Shown here one piece after another: positions 17,790-27,022 of a stretch of 64,000 nt of DNA (the first letter of the stretch is position 1; every line of letters begins with the position of its first letter). A model generated the notes under the pieces. That model was not told the origin of the DNA. It saw nothing but the letters and a program-made list of their open reading frames with translations, and did no database searches. The stretch lies in assembly GCF_018614575.1 (NCBI RefSeq), contig NZ_JAGGOJ010000007.1, positions 372,001-436,000 on the forward strand, read 5' to 3'. The DNA comes from Streptomyces sp. ISL-10 (GTDB lineage Bacteria; Actinomycetota; Actinomycetes; Streptomycetales; Streptomycetaceae). The position numbers were made by a program, and so were the translations under genes.

Positions 17790-18471
17790 CACGCTCCTGG
17801 CACGCCCCCACCTCCCGCAGGACCAGGAGGCGCAGGACGCCCTCGCGGCGGCCGCGGACCCGCGCCCGCGGGACGCCGTGCAGCCCGAAGAGACCCTGCA
17901 GGCGTGGGAGCTGGACACCACCCGCGCCCCCACCGCCACCAAGATCGTCGTCGCGGGCGGTTTCGGCGTGGGCAAGACGACCTTCGTCGGCTCGGTCTCG
18001 GAGATAACCCCGCTGAAGACCGAGGCGCTGATGACCCGGGCCAGCGAGGACACCGACGACCTCGCCGCCACGCCCGACAAGGTCACCACGACCGTGGCGA
18101 TGGACTTCGGCCGCATCACGCTCGACGACGACCTGGTGCTCTACGTCTTCGGCACGCCCGGCCAGCAGCGCTTCTGGTTCATGTGGGACGACCTGGTGCG
18201 CGGCGCGATCGGCGCCGTCGTGATGGCCGACACGCGGCGGCTGCCGGACTGCTTCCCGGCGCTCGACTACTTCGATAGCTGCGGGCTGCCCTACATCGTC
18301 GCCGTCAACCACTTCGAGGGAACGACCGCCTACGAGGCCGAGGACGTACGAGAGGCCCTCACCGTGCCGCCCCACGTGCCGGTGGTGATCATGGACGCCC
18401 GCAATCGCGTCACGGTCATCGAGTCGCTGCTCGCGCTCGTCGCCCACGCCCTCGAAGTCACCCCCGAATAG
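17770..18471 (+). CDS. cvnD: Conservon small GTPase-like ATP/GTP-binding protein CvnD
   Basis: A 233-residue Ras-like P-loop protein. The G1 motif is VVAGGFGVGKTTFVGS (about residues 58-73), the switch II region is VLYVFGTPGQQRFWFMWDDLV, and PYIVAVNHFEG supplies the NxxD-like base motif in altered form (NHFE). An N-terminal extension of about 50 residues precedes the G domain. The GTG start at 17770 lies inside cvnC, giving a 20-nt overlap. In characterised conservons CvnD binds and hydrolyses GTP and interacts with CvnB. Confidence 0.93.
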   Translation: MDSAASDTLLARPHLPQDQEAQDALAAAADPRPRDAVQPEETLQAWELDTTRAPTATKIVVAGGFGVGKTTFVGSVSEITPLKTEALMTRASEDTDDLAATPDKVTTTVAMDFGRITLDDDLVLYVFGTPGQQRFWFMWDDLVRGAIGAVVMADTRRLPDCFPALDYFDSCGLPYIVAVNHFEGTTAYEAEDVREALTVPPHVPVVIMDARNRVTVIESLLALVAHALEVTPE

Positions 18472-18500
18472 CCTCCCGAACATCTACGGAGCACCCCTTC

Positions 18501-19745
18501 ATGCGGAAGATACTCATAGTCGGTGCCGGTCAGTCCGGACTGCAGCTCGCCCTCGGCCTCCAGTCCCGGGGCTACGAGGTCACCCTGATGTCCAACCGCA
18601 CGGCGGACGAGATCCGGTCCGGCCGGGTCATGTCCACCCAGTGCATGTTCCACACCGCGCTCCAGCACGAGCGGGACCTGGGCATCAACTTCTGGGAGAC
18701 GCAGGCCCCGAAGATCGAGGGTCTCGGCGTCTCGGTGGCCGGGCCCGACGCGAGCCGTGCCGTCGACTGGGTGGGCAGGCTCGACGGCTACGCCCAGTCC
18801 GTCGACCAGCGCGTCAAGATGGCCGGCTGGATGGAGACGTTCGCCCAGCGCGGCGGGCAGCTCGTCATCCACGGTGCGGCCGTGTCCGACCTGGACTACT
18901 TCTCCCGCACCTACGACCTGGTGCTGGTCTCGGCCGGCAAGGGCGAACTGGTCTCCATGTTCGGCCGGGACGCCGCCCGTTCCCCGTACGCCGAACCGCA
19001 GCGTGCGCTCGCCGTCGCCTACGTCCACGGCCTGGGCCCGCGCCCCGAGCACCCCGACTACGACGCGGTGCGCTGCAACCTGGTGCCGGGCGTCGGCGAG
19101 CTGTTCGTGATGCCGACCCTGACGACGTCGGGCCGCGCGGACATCCTCTTCTGGGAGGGCGTCCCCGGCGGTCCGCTCGACGTCTTCCAGGGCGTCAAGG
19201 ACCCCTCCGAGCATCTCGCCCTGACGCTGGAGCTGATGGAGAAGTACACGCCGTGGGAGTACGCGCGGGCCACGAAGGTCGAGCTGACCGACGCGGCCGG
19301 CACGCTCGCCGGCCGTTACGCCCCCACCGTGCGCAACCCCATCGGCCGCCTGCCCGGCGGTGGCCTGGTCCTCGGCGTGGCAGACGTGGTCGTGGCCAAC
19401 GACCCGATCACCGGCCAGGGATCCAACTCGGCGGCCAAGTGCGCGGCGTCGTACCTCGCCTCGATCACCGAGCACGGCGACAAGCCGTTCGACGAGGCAT
19501 GGATGCAGGCGACGTTCGACAGGTACTGGGAGACGGCGCAGCACGTCACCAAGTGGACCAACGCGATGCTGGGAGTCCCGCCGGAGCACGTGCTGAACCT
19601 GATCGGTGCGGCCGGTCAGCTCCAGCCGGTCGCGAACCGGTTCGCGAACGGGTTCAACGACCCGGCGGACTTCGAGAACTTCTTCTACGATCCGGAGAAG
19701 GCCGGCGCCTACCTGGCCGAGGTCGCGGGCGCCCAGGGCTCCTGA
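18501..19745 (+). CDS. Styrene-monooxygenase-like FAD-dependent oxygenase
   Basis: A 414-residue flavoprotein matching the length and layout of styrene monooxygenase oxygenase subunits (StyA type). It has the N-terminal Rossmann motif KILIVGAGQSGLQLALGLQ, the StyA-like segment SGRVMSTQCMFHTALQHERDLGINFW, LVLVSAGKGELVSMF, and the second FAD motif PGGGLVLGVADVVVANDPITGQGSN. No flavin reductase gene lies next to it, so reduced FAD would have to come from elsewhere. It starts 29 nt after cvnD and probably belongs to the conservon transcript, where many conservons carry a cytochrome P450. The substrate is unknown. Confidence 0.85.
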   Translation: MRKILIVGAGQSGLQLALGLQSRGYEVTLMSNRTADEIRSGRVMSTQCMFHTALQHERDLGINFWETQAPKIEGLGVSVAGPDASRAVDWVGRLDGYAQSVDQRVKMAGWMETFAQRGGQLVIHGAAVSDLDYFSRTYDLVLVSAGKGELVSMFGRDAARSPYAEPQRALAVAYVHGLGPRPEHPDYDAVRCNLVPGVGELFVMPTLTTSGRADILFWEGVPGGPLDVFQGVKDPSEHLALTLELMEKYTPWEYARATKVELTDAAGTLAGRYAPTVRNPIGRLPGGGLVLGVADVVVANDPITGQGSNSAAKCAASYLASITEHGDKPFDEAWMQATFDRYWETAQHVTKWTNAMLGVPPEHVLNLIGAAGQLQPVANRFANGFNDPADFENFFYDPEKAGAYLAEVAGAQGS

Positions 19746-19808
19746 CGGCGTCCCCATTCGCCCGCCGCCGTCGTCCCGTCCCCTCCCCTGCCCGTCCCCT
19801 CCCCGCCG

Positions 19809-20705
19809 TCATTCCGGCGGGGCCGGCGAGGTAGGCGGGGTCGGCGGCACGGGACCGGCGGTGCCGTCCGTCCTGCTCGTACCGCCCGTTCCTTCCGCAG
19901 CACCGCCGGGCAGGGGCCGCGGGGCCTTCGGCGCGGATCCGAGAGCGGCGACGTCCTCGGGGGAGAACGTGGCGAGCAGCGCCGCGGCGGACTTCAGCCG
20001 GGCGGTCGCGGTGGCCTGGACGTGCTGTTGCCCTGCCGCCAGCGCGAGTTGGGTGTCCAGGGCCGCACGTGAGGCGGCGGCCAGCTCCCGGGCCCGCCGC
20101 TCCACGGCCTGAAGGCGGGACATCGCCGCCAGCCGCCCGGTGGCGGCCCGCTCGATCACATATCCCTGGTCCAGCGCCTGTTCCGGATCGGGGGCGAGCA
20201 GCAGCCGCAGGTAGGCGGAGAGTTCCGAGGTGCCCTGGTACTGCTGGCGTGCGATCCGCCCGACTTCGGCACGACCGACGGCGAGCGCCCGGCGCGCCGC
20301 TGCGAGCTCGCGGCCGAGTCGTGCGGTTTCGGCGCGCTGCTTCGTGAGCGCCCGTGCGGTGACCCGGTACGTCCTCTCCGCCTCGGACGCCTGCCGGTAC
20401 TGAGCCCGAAGCTGCGTCAGCACCCCCTGCACGCCGACCGGCGCGCCTGCGCCTGTCGTGGGCCCGCCGTGCCCGACGAGCGCCTCGACCACACCGTCCC
20501 CGAGATCACCGAGCACCCGGTCGACGGCACCGCCCGGCTCGCCGCCGGAAGCGGGCGCCATGGCACCGGTTGTGCCGCCGGAAGCGGGCGCCACGGCACC
20601 CGGTGCGCCATCGGGAACGGGGTCGGCGGCGGCCGGGACCCCGGCGACGGCTGTCGCGGCGATGAGCGCCCCCGCGCAGACCGTACGCAGCAGCCTGTCT
20701 GACAC
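19809..20705 (-). CDS. Secreted coiled-coil protein
   Basis: A 298-residue protein starting with a signal peptide (LLRTVCAGALIAATAVAGVPAAAD). After a Pro/Gly-rich stretch with a repeated A(V/M)APASGG word, long heptad-like helices follow (RAQYRQASEAERTYRVTARALTKQ through ARELAAASRAALDTQLALAA). The C-terminus is Pro/Thr-rich. The GTG at 20705 is preceded by GGAGG with seven-nt spacing, which decides the start. It resembles the coiled-coil front half of NlpC/P60 cell-wall hydrolases, but no NlpC/P60 catalytic domain is present. It may act in the cell envelope; the function is unknown. Confidence 0.7.
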   Translation of the reverse strand: MSDRLLRTVCAGALIAATAVAGVPAAADPVPDGAPGAVAPASGGTTGAMAPASGGEPGGAVDRVLGDLGDGVVEALVGHGGPTTGAGAPVGVQGVLTQLRAQYRQASEAERTYRVTARALTKQRAETARLGRELAAARRALAVGRAEVGRIARQQYQGTSELSAYLRLLLAPDPEQALDQGYVIERAATGRLAAMSRLQAVERRARELAAASRAALDTQLALAAGQQHVQATATARLKSAAALLATFSPEDVAALGSAPKAPRPLPGGAAEGTGGTSRTDGTAGPVPPTPPTSPAPPE

Positions 20706-20869
20706 ACCATCACCTCCGCCTCCTGGGGCGGCCCGTCCTCCCCACGGCCTGAGCATGCGCCCCAGCCGCCGCGTGGGCCCGCCGAGTCGTCGCATCGGCG
20801 CAACACGGTCATCCGTCGAGGCACAGTGCACGCGCGGCGCGGCGTGGCGACGGGCCCCCGCGGTGTCCG

Positions 20870-23710
20870 TCAGTCCACTGGCAGGGCGTAGAAGACGGAT
20901 CCCCGGCGGGCGAGGACCCGGCGGCCCCCGGCCGGTATCGCCGTGTAGCGCGGCGCGGCCTGCTCCTCGGCCTCCGCGGCGCCCGCCTCCTGGAACTTCC
21001 ACAGGCGTCGGCCGTCACGCGCGGAGAAGGCGGTGAGCTGCGCGGCATCACCCGCCAGGACGGTGCGGCCGCTGGTGCTCAGGACCGTCGAGGGCGTCTC
21101 CCGCCACACCGGGGCCTCGGTGGAGCGCCGCCACAGCTGCCGGCCGGTGGCCGTGTCGACGGCGCATACCTGCTGGTAGCGGTTGGCGGCGTACAGGTTG
21201 GGGCCGCGGAGTACTGCCGTACCGAAGGCGAACTCCTCGTTCTCGCCGCGGGCGTCGGCCGCGGTGACCCGCCACTGCCGCTTGCCGTCCGGCCCTGAGT
21301 ACGCGTGCAGCTCGCCGCCGGACGCGGCGTAGAGCCGGCCCGCGGCGTCCCCGGTGACGGCGGCGGTCGCGCCCACCGCGCCGAGCGGAACGGACGCGAG
21401 CGGCTTGCCCGTACCGCGGTCGAAGGCGAGCAGCACGGTCTTGTTCCTCGCCGCCTTGCGCTGCGCGGGGGTGAGGGTGTGGCCGTCCTGCCGTACGAGC
21501 ACCTCTCCAGAGCGCGCCGCGACCAGCTGGTACAGCGGGGTGTACGGCGCACGCCCGTCGGGTACGCGGGCCCGCCACAGCTGTCTGCGCCCGGCGAGGT
21601 CGTAGGCGATCACGTACGTCTCGCGCACGTCCACCTTCTTCTTGCGCTTCTTGACGGTCTTCTCGACCGTCTTGCGCACATGGCCGGTGAACCAGACGGT
21701 GGAGCCGTCGGTTCCCATGACGTTCCCGATCGTCAGGCTCTCGCCCGGCCGCGCCAGGGTCGCCTTGGCCACGCGGTGGCCGGTCCTGCCGTCCTCCGCC
21801 GACACCCACAGCAGGTCGTCGGCGGTGTCGACGAGACAGAAGGTGGTGTCCACCGGCACGGGACGGGAGGCGGACGCCGCCTCCGCCAGCTCCCACCGGC
21901 GGCGGCCGGTGCGCAGATCGACGCCGGTCATCCGCTCGCCGTCCGTCACCAGCAGCAGCCGGTCGCGCCACACGGCTGCCCCGACGGGACCGTCCCCGGC
22001 CGCCGGATGCTCGTACCGCCACAGCGGATCGGGCGCGAGCCCGGCCATACGCCTGGGCCGCGGGGCGGGCGCGGGGGTGCCCGTCCCGGCCTTGTCCTCG
22101 CTGTCGCCGCCGAGGGCGTACACAGCCCCGCCCCCGACGACGAGCCCGGCGACGCCTGCCGCCGCCGCTACGAGCAGCCCTCGCCGCGCGACGCCGGTGT
22201 CCTGCTCGGGCCGCGACGCGGTCCCGCCCGCGAAGGGCACGACTGCGGGCAGCGCCGGCACCGCGGGCGCGGTGTGGTCGCTCACGGGCATGGGGGTGGT
22301 GTCCCGCACGTCTGGCCCGCCACGACGCCGCACGAGCACGGTGGCCCGATCCCCGAGGTCGCCCGTGTCGCCCGCGTCGCCCGCGGCGGGTTGGGCGGGG
22401 TTGCCCGGGCCCGTGGCGGGGTGGGGCGTGTTGGCTCCGAGCGCGGTGGGCCGGGCGGCGCCCGTTCCCCGCGCAGCGGGGTGGTGGTGTGCGCCTGCGG
22501 CAGCGGTCCCATACACCTCGTCGGCGCTGCTCGCTGCGCCGACGGCGTCGTGGTGGGGGTGGCCCGCGCTCGTTGCCGGGTGGCCCCCGTCGGCTGCGCC
22601 TGCGGCAGCCTGGGCGGCGCCTTGTTTCCCTGCGGCGGGGTGGTGGTGTGTGGCCGCGTGGGCGGCGCCGTCCGCCCCCGCGGCAGGCTGGACCGGGCTT
22701 GCACCGGCCGTGGTCGGGCCGGTCGTGCCGCCCGCCTCCTCGGCTGCGCGGCCTGAGCCGGTCCCGCCCGTGACCGGGCCGCCCACGGACGCCCCACCCG
22801 GGGACCGCACGCCCGGAGTACCCGCCGCGTCCGCGTTGCCCGTGGCGAGTGTCCTTGCCTTCGCCTCCTGGGCCGCAAGCGCCGACGTCACCGGGGCCGG
22901 GAGCCAGCCGTCGCGGGCCAGGGCTGCCGCGCCCTCCAGGGCGAGGGCCGCCGCCACCTTTCCGGCGAGGGGGCGTTCGGCGGGGGGCTTCGCCAGGCAG
23001 GAGGCCACGACCGGGCGCAATTGCTCCGGCACGCCGGCCAGTTCCGGCTCGCCGTGCGTGATCCGGTCCGCGTCCGCGAGCGGGGTCGTACCCGTCGCCG
23101 CGTAGGCCAGGAGCTGGCCGAGGACGAACATGTCCGACGCGGGTCCGGGCTGGGCACCCGTGGCCTGTTCCGGCGTCAGATAGCCCAGCTTGACCGTCAG
23201 CTGGCCGTCCGCGTCCGCCTCAGCGACGACCGCGGCGCCGAGAGCGCCGAGCGCCGTCAGACGCGGGCCGTCCGCCGCCAGCAGCACCGTGTCGGGCGAG
23301 AGGCCGTGCAGGACCGTGCCGGTGGCGTGCACCCGGGACAGTGTCTCGGCGAGCGCCGCGCCCAGGATCCGTACCGTGCGTTCGGACAGCGGGCCGGCGA
23401 GTGCGATCGCCTCCCGCAGGGTCAGCGCGGGGACGTACGCGCTCGCCGTCCACAGCAGCGGCCCGTCCGCGTCCGACGTGACCGGCTGGACCCAGCCCCC
23501 GGCCAGCTGCTCCGTCCTGCGGGTCTCGTGCCGGAAACGGCGCCGGAACACGCGTGAGGCGGCCAGCTCGGGCCTGACGAGCGCGACCACGGTCGCCTCT
23601 CCGTCCGGCCCGAGGGCCAGGAAGCGGACCGAACTGGCCGACTCGCGCACACGGGCCAGCGTGCGGTACGGACCGATCCGGGCCGGATCGTCCGGCTGCA
23701 GCGGCTCCAT
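20870..23710 (-). CDS. Membrane Ser/Thr kinase homologue with degenerate active site and PQQ-like beta-propeller
   Basis: A 946-residue protein. Residues 1-280 have the Hanks-kinase outline (PEQATGAQPGPASDMFVLGQLLAYAATG matches the usual SPEQ and SD-SLG parts). The catalytic residues are gone: the VAIK lysine is replaced in VVALVRPEL, HRDLKPxN reads HGLSPDT, and DFG reads ALG. A low-complexity Ala/Gly/His linker (about 300-500) precedes one transmembrane helix (about 505-533). An external C-terminal WD/PQQ-like beta-propeller contains blocks such as GVDLRTGRRRWEL and AVDTATGRQLWRR. The ATG at 23710 has GGGGGGA upstream. It is probably a pseudokinase receptor or scaffold. Confidence 0.85.
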   Translation of the reverse strand: MEPLQPDDPARIGPYRTLARVRESASSVRFLALGPDGEATVVALVRPELAASRVFRRRFRHETRRTEQLAGGWVQPVTSDADGPLLWTASAYVPALTLREAIALAGPLSERTVRILGAALAETLSRVHATGTVLHGLSPDTVLLAADGPRLTALGALGAAVVAEADADGQLTVKLGYLTPEQATGAQPGPASDMFVLGQLLAYAATGTTPLADADRITHGEPELAGVPEQLRPVVASCLAKPPAERPLAGKVAAALALEGAAALARDGWLPAPVTSALAAQEAKARTLATGNADAAGTPGVRSPGGASVGGPVTGGTGSGRAAEEAGGTTGPTTAGASPVQPAAGADGAAHAATHHHPAAGKQGAAQAAAGAADGGHPATSAGHPHHDAVGAASSADEVYGTAAAGAHHHPAARGTGAARPTALGANTPHPATGPGNPAQPAAGDAGDTGDLGDRATVLVRRRGGPDVRDTTPMPVSDHTAPAVPALPAVVPFAGGTASRPEQDTGVARRGLLVAAAAGVAGLVVGGGAVYALGGDSEDKAGTGTPAPAPRPRRMAGLAPDPLWRYEHPAAGDGPVGAAVWRDRLLLVTDGERMTGVDLRTGRRRWELAEAASASRPVPVDTTFCLVDTADDLLWVSAEDGRTGHRVAKATLARPGESLTIGNVMGTDGSTVWFTGHVRKTVEKTVKKRKKKVDVRETYVIAYDLAGRRQLWRARVPDGRAPYTPLYQLVAARSGEVLVRQDGHTLTPAQRKAARNKTVLLAFDRGTGKPLASVPLGAVGATAAVTGDAAGRLYAASGGELHAYSGPDGKRQWRVTAADARGENEEFAFGTAVLRGPNLYAANRYQQVCAVDTATGRQLWRRSTEAPVWRETPSTVLSTSGRTVLAGDAAQLTAFSARDGRRLWKFQEAGAAEAEEQAAPRYTAIPAGGRRVLARRGSVFYALPVD

Positions 23711-23745
23711 CGCGACATCCCCCCTGGTGACACGGTGCCGTGATC

Positions 23746-24021
23746 CTATGGCGTGCCCTTCGGCTTCGACCAGGGCCACCTGGGCTCACGCCGCCGCACG
23801 CCCTCCGGCGCGTACTCGTACATCCAGCCGCGCTGCAGGCCGAGGCGTTTGGTGTAGCCGGACGGGACCCTGCGGTAGGCATGGACCGTGGGCGGGCTGC
23901 CGTCGTCGTGCGGGACCGGAATCGTGTACCACTTCGGGGGATGGCCCGTGGGGCCCACCAGCACCGGCAGTACGCGCCCGTCCATCGGGCCGCCGACGAA
24001 GGGGGTGTTCTCGCTTCTCAC
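23746..24021 (-). CDS. Conserved-looking small protein of unknown function
   Basis: A 91-residue soluble protein rich in Pro, Gly, Tyr and Arg (FVGGPMDGRVLPVLVGPTGH, PKWYTIPVPH, HAYRRVPSGYTKRLGLQRGW). It has no signal peptide or membrane helix. It follows the TetR gene by ten nt and precedes the pseudokinase gene by 35 nt, so it may be co-transcribed. Coding-like composition and clean spacing support a real gene. I do not recognise a family with assigned function. Confidence 0.65.
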   Translation of the reverse strand: MRSENTPFVGGPMDGRVLPVLVGPTGHPPKWYTIPVPHDDGSPPTVHAYRRVPSGYTKRLGLQRGWMYEYAPEGVRRREPRWPWSKPKGTP

Positions 24022-24031
24022 CGCACCAGTG

Positions 24032-24760
24032 TCACAGCAGATGCGACGCCTCGGCCACGACCGGCAGCACGCGGCGGGCCAGCGTGCCGACCGCGCCGTC
24101 CGCCGTCTCCTGCGCCACCAGGTCCGCGACCGCCGCCGCCGTCTCCTCGTCGGTCGCGGCCGTCGCCACGAGCAGGGCGATCAGATGGTCCACCAGCCAG
24201 TCCCGCATCTCGGCGGCGGGCGGCTGCTTGCCGTCGTCGATCCAGATCAGCGACGCCGCCTCGACGGCCGCGATCCAGGTGCGCACCATCATCCGCAGCC
24301 GGGACCCCGCCCCCTCGGCGCCGAGATGGATCAGGATCTGCTCGGCCGCGGACCGCCGCACCTCGTCGACGATCGATGTCGTGCGCGAGGTCTCGACGAC
24401 GCTGCCGCCGCGCAGCAGCGCGCTGAATCCCGTGTCGTGCTCGTCGACGAAAACGAGGTAGCGGTCGAGGACCCGGGCCAGCCGGGCGGTCGGGGGCCCG
24501 TCGGCCGGTTCGGCGAAGCAGTCCTCCAGCCGGTCGGCGGCCGAGCGCAGCGCCGCCTCGTACAGCTGTTGCTTGCCGCCCGGGAAGTAGCGGTAGACGA
24601 GCGGCCGGGAGACACCGGCCGCCTCCGCCACGTCGTCGAGCGAGATCTCGTCCGGCGGCCGGTGCGCGAAGAGGGAGAGCGCCGCGGCGAGCAGCTGCGC
24701 GCGGCGCTTCTCGACGCTGAGCCGTCGGTACGCGCGGGCCGCGGGAGCAGGACTGGTCAT
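24032..24760 (-). CDS. TetR-family transcriptional regulator (diiron locus)
   Basis: A 242-residue TetR regulator. The helix-turn-helix is in AHRPPDEISLDDVAEAAGVSRPLVYRYFPGGKQQLYEAAL, followed by a helical ligand-binding domain. It lies 31 nt downstream of the AurF-like oxygenase gene on the same strand and is probably co-transcribed with it. It is a natural candidate to control the divergent diiron pair at 24792-27022. The effector is unknown. Confidence 0.93.
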   Translation of the reverse strand: MTSPAPAARAYRRLSVEKRRAQLLAAALSLFAHRPPDEISLDDVAEAAGVSRPLVYRYFPGGKQQLYEAALRSAADRLEDCFAEPADGPPTARLARVLDRYLVFVDEHDTGFSALLRGGSVVETSRTTSIVDEVRRSAAEQILIHLGAEGAGSRLRMMVRTWIAAVEAASLIWIDDGKQPPAAEMRDWLVDHLIALLVATAATDEETAAAVADLVAQETADGAVGTLARRVLPVVAEASHLL

Positions 24761-24791
24761 GCTCCGCAGCGTAACCGCCGCCTGCGCCGCC

Positions 24792-25727
24792 CTACGCGAG
24801 AAGGCCGGAGCTCTTCCACAGCCTGCGGCCCGCCCCGCGCAGCACGCCGATGTCGTCCAGGAAGTCGGTGAGCCGCCGGGCGCCCGACTGCATCACCTGC
24901 CGCCGGTGACCGCTCGCCCGCACCTGGGCGACGGCCTCGCGCCGGTCGAGGCCCACGTTCTCGTACACCTTCGGGTTGACGAAGCAGACGCTGAAGACGC
25001 GGGCGGCCTCGCCGCAGCTCAGGCGCGTGAACTCCTGCTCCCAGCGCGGCGCCGTCACCATCTGGCGGCGCAACTCCTCACGGGCGTACCGCACATGGCG
25101 GGCCTCCTCCACCACATGGATGCGGGTGACGCCGCGCACCAGGGTCTGCACCCGCTCGTCCGGGAAGGTGAGGCGCTGCATCCAGTCGAGGATCTCCTCG
25201 CCGAGGAGCGTCGCCGCGAAGGACCCGGGCGTGGTCGAGACGGTCTTCAGCACGCGGGCCAGGTTGTGGTAGATCCGCGGCACGGGGTAGGCGGGGGCCT
25301 CGGCCTTGCGGATCATCTTCGCGAACATCATCGAGTGCCGGCACTCGTCGGCGATCTCCGTGAGGGCGTAGCGAACGTGGTCGCTGGTCAGGGACTTGTC
25401 ATAGATGTGGCGGACCAGCAGCTGCATCAGGATGATCTCGAACCAGATCCCGAGCGAGGCGAGTGACGCCGCCTCGTGCCGGGCCAGGTCCATCCGCTGC
25501 TCCTCGGACATCCGGTGCCACAGCGGGGTGTCGTAGAGCGAGACCAGCTCGGGCGGCCAGAACCACTTGCCGTCCTCGATCGGCGCCTCCCAGTCGAGCT
25601 CCTTGTCGGGGTCGAAGGAGTGCTTCGCGGAGGCCTCGAGCAGGCGGGCGGCGACCTGCTCGCGGTCCCGGAGCGGGCCCAGTGCGTCACGCAGCAGCTG
25701 CACGTCGCGTTCGGTCACGGTTGTCAT
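24792..25727 (-). CDS. AurF-like diiron oxygenase
   Basis: A 311-residue ferritin-like protein of the AurF type (p-aminobenzoate N-oxygenase family). Iron-ligand patterns are visible: DLARHEAASLASLGIWFEIILMQ, EIADECRHSMMFAKM and IHVVEEARHVRYAREEL, which give Glu and ExxxH-type ligands on a four-helix bundle. AurF enzymes oxidise arylamines or similar substrates, but whether this one does cannot be read from sequence. The ATG at 25727 is preceded by GAGGTG; the upstream extension of the frame is rejected because it crosses the promoter region. It is divergent from a second diiron protein. Confidence 0.88.
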   Translation of the reverse strand: MTTVTERDVQLLRDALGPLRDREQVAARLLEASAKHSFDPDKELDWEAPIEDGKWFWPPELVSLYDTPLWHRMSEEQRMDLARHEAASLASLGIWFEIILMQLLVRHIYDKSLTSDHVRYALTEIADECRHSMMFAKMIRKAEAPAYPVPRIYHNLARVLKTVSTTPGSFAATLLGEEILDWMQRLTFPDERVQTLVRGVTRIHVVEEARHVRYAREELRRQMVTAPRWEQEFTRLSCGEAARVFSVCFVNPKVYENVGLDRREAVAQVRASGHRRQVMQSGARRLTDFLDDIGVLRGAGRRLWKSSGLLA

Positions 25728-25906
25728 GGCTGAGGACACCTCGCGAGGGGGTTGCCGGTCGTCACCCGTTATGAGACTGCTCGTCAGCAAGCTCGTCAAT
25801 CCCTCGCGCGCAACTCGTTGACTATCCGTCTACCAGCATGTGAGCCTGCCAACTGTCTTTGCACATCGGTGAGTACGAAACGGGATACCCGGCGAAGGAG
25901 CCGCCA

Positions 25907-27022
25907 GTGTCGACGTACGAGCACTACACGCAGCCGCCCCCGAGCCCACTCTGGCAGGTCCCGGCTTCCGGTTCGGCACGCTTCACGTGGGACTACGACG
26001 ACGGGCGCGACCGGCTGCTCGCCCTGTACCAGAAGGGCAAGGACAAGCAGTGGGACGGCGCCAAGCGCATCGACTGGGACCTGGAGGTCGATCCGTACGA
26101 CGCCCTCGGCACGCCCGACGAGGCGCTGACCCTCCACGGCACCCGGCACTGGGCCAGGATGACCGGCAAGGACAAGGGCGAGCTGCGCAGGCACTACACC
26201 TCCTGGCAGTTCAGCCAGTTCCTCCACGGCGAGCAGGGCGCCATGGTCTGCGCCGCGCGGATCGTCGAGTCCGCCCCCGACCTCGACGCCAAGTTCTACT
26301 CCGCCACCCAGACGATGGACGAGGCCCGGCACGCCGAGATCTACGGCCGTTTCCTGCACGAGAAGATCGGCATGCTCTACCCGATCAACGACAATCTGCA
26401 GAGTCTGCTCGGCGACACCCTGCGCGACTCCCGCTGGGACATGCCCTACCTCGGGATGCAGGTCCTGATCGAGGGCCTGGCGCTGGCCGCGTTCGGCATG
26501 ATCCGTGACACCACCACCAAGCCGCTGCCGAAGCAGATCCTGGCGTATGTGATGCAGGACGAGGCCCGTCACGTGGCTTTCGGACGGATGGCGCTGCGCG
26601 ACTACTACCAGCAGCTCACCGACGCCGAACTGCGCGAACGCGAGGAGTTCGTGATCGAGGGCTGCTACCTCATGCGCGACCGCCTGCGCGGTGTCGAGGT
26701 CCTGGAGAACTTCGGCATCTCGCGCAAGGAGGCTGAGGAGTACTCGGAGCAGTCCGAGTTCCTCCACCTCTTCCGCAAGCTGCTGTTCAGCCGCATCGTG
26801 CCCTGCGTCAAGGACATCGGCCTGTGGGGCGAGCGGCTGCGGAAGGCGTATCTGGACATGGGCGTCCTCGAGTTGGGCGACGCAGGCCTGGATCTGCTGA
26901 TGTCCCAGGACGAGGAGGCGGCCGAACAGTTGGACCGGGAACGGTTCGCGGCCGAGGAGCAGGCGCGGGTGACCGAGGTGACGGACGCGATCGCGGAGGG
27001 CGCTCAGCTCTCCGGTCCGTGA
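25907..27022 (+). CDS. Ferritin-like diiron protein
   Basis: A 371-residue protein with two ExxH-containing helices typical of ferritin-like diiron enzymes: FLHGEQGAMVCAARIVES with TMDEARHAEIYGRFLHEK, and VLIEGLALAAFGMIRD with YVMQDEARHVAFGRMALRDYY. The layout E...ExxH...E...ExxH is complete, so iron binding is expected. The GTG at 25907 has GAAGGAG upstream and is preferred over the ATG 48 nt earlier, which has no site. It is divergent from the AurF-like gene with a 179-nt shared control region. It may act on a lipid, amine or aldehyde; the exact family role is not known to me. Confidence 0.85.
   Translation: MSTYEHYTQPPPSPLWQVPASGSARFTWDYDDGRDRLLALYQKGKDKQWDGAKRIDWDLEVDPYDALGTPDEALTLHGTRHWARMTGKDKGELRRHYTSWQFSQFLHGEQGAMVCAARIVESAPDLDAKFYSATQTMDEARHAEIYGRFLHEKIGMLYPINDNLQSLLGDTLRDSRWDMPYLGMQVLIEGLALAAFGMIRDTTTKPLPKQILAYVMQDEARHVAFGRMALRDYYQQLTDAELREREEFVIEGCYLMRDRLRGVEVLENFGISRKEAEEYSEQSEFLHLFRKLLFSRIVPCVKDIGLWGERLRKAYLDMGVLELGDAGLDLLMSQDEEAAEQLDRERFAAEEQARVTEVTDAIAEGAQLSGP

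Noticed and set aside
25818..25847. TTGACT as a -35 element before the ferritin-like gene
   Set aside because: No acceptable -10 follows at 16-19 nt; the best candidate, TGAGCCT, is too weak.
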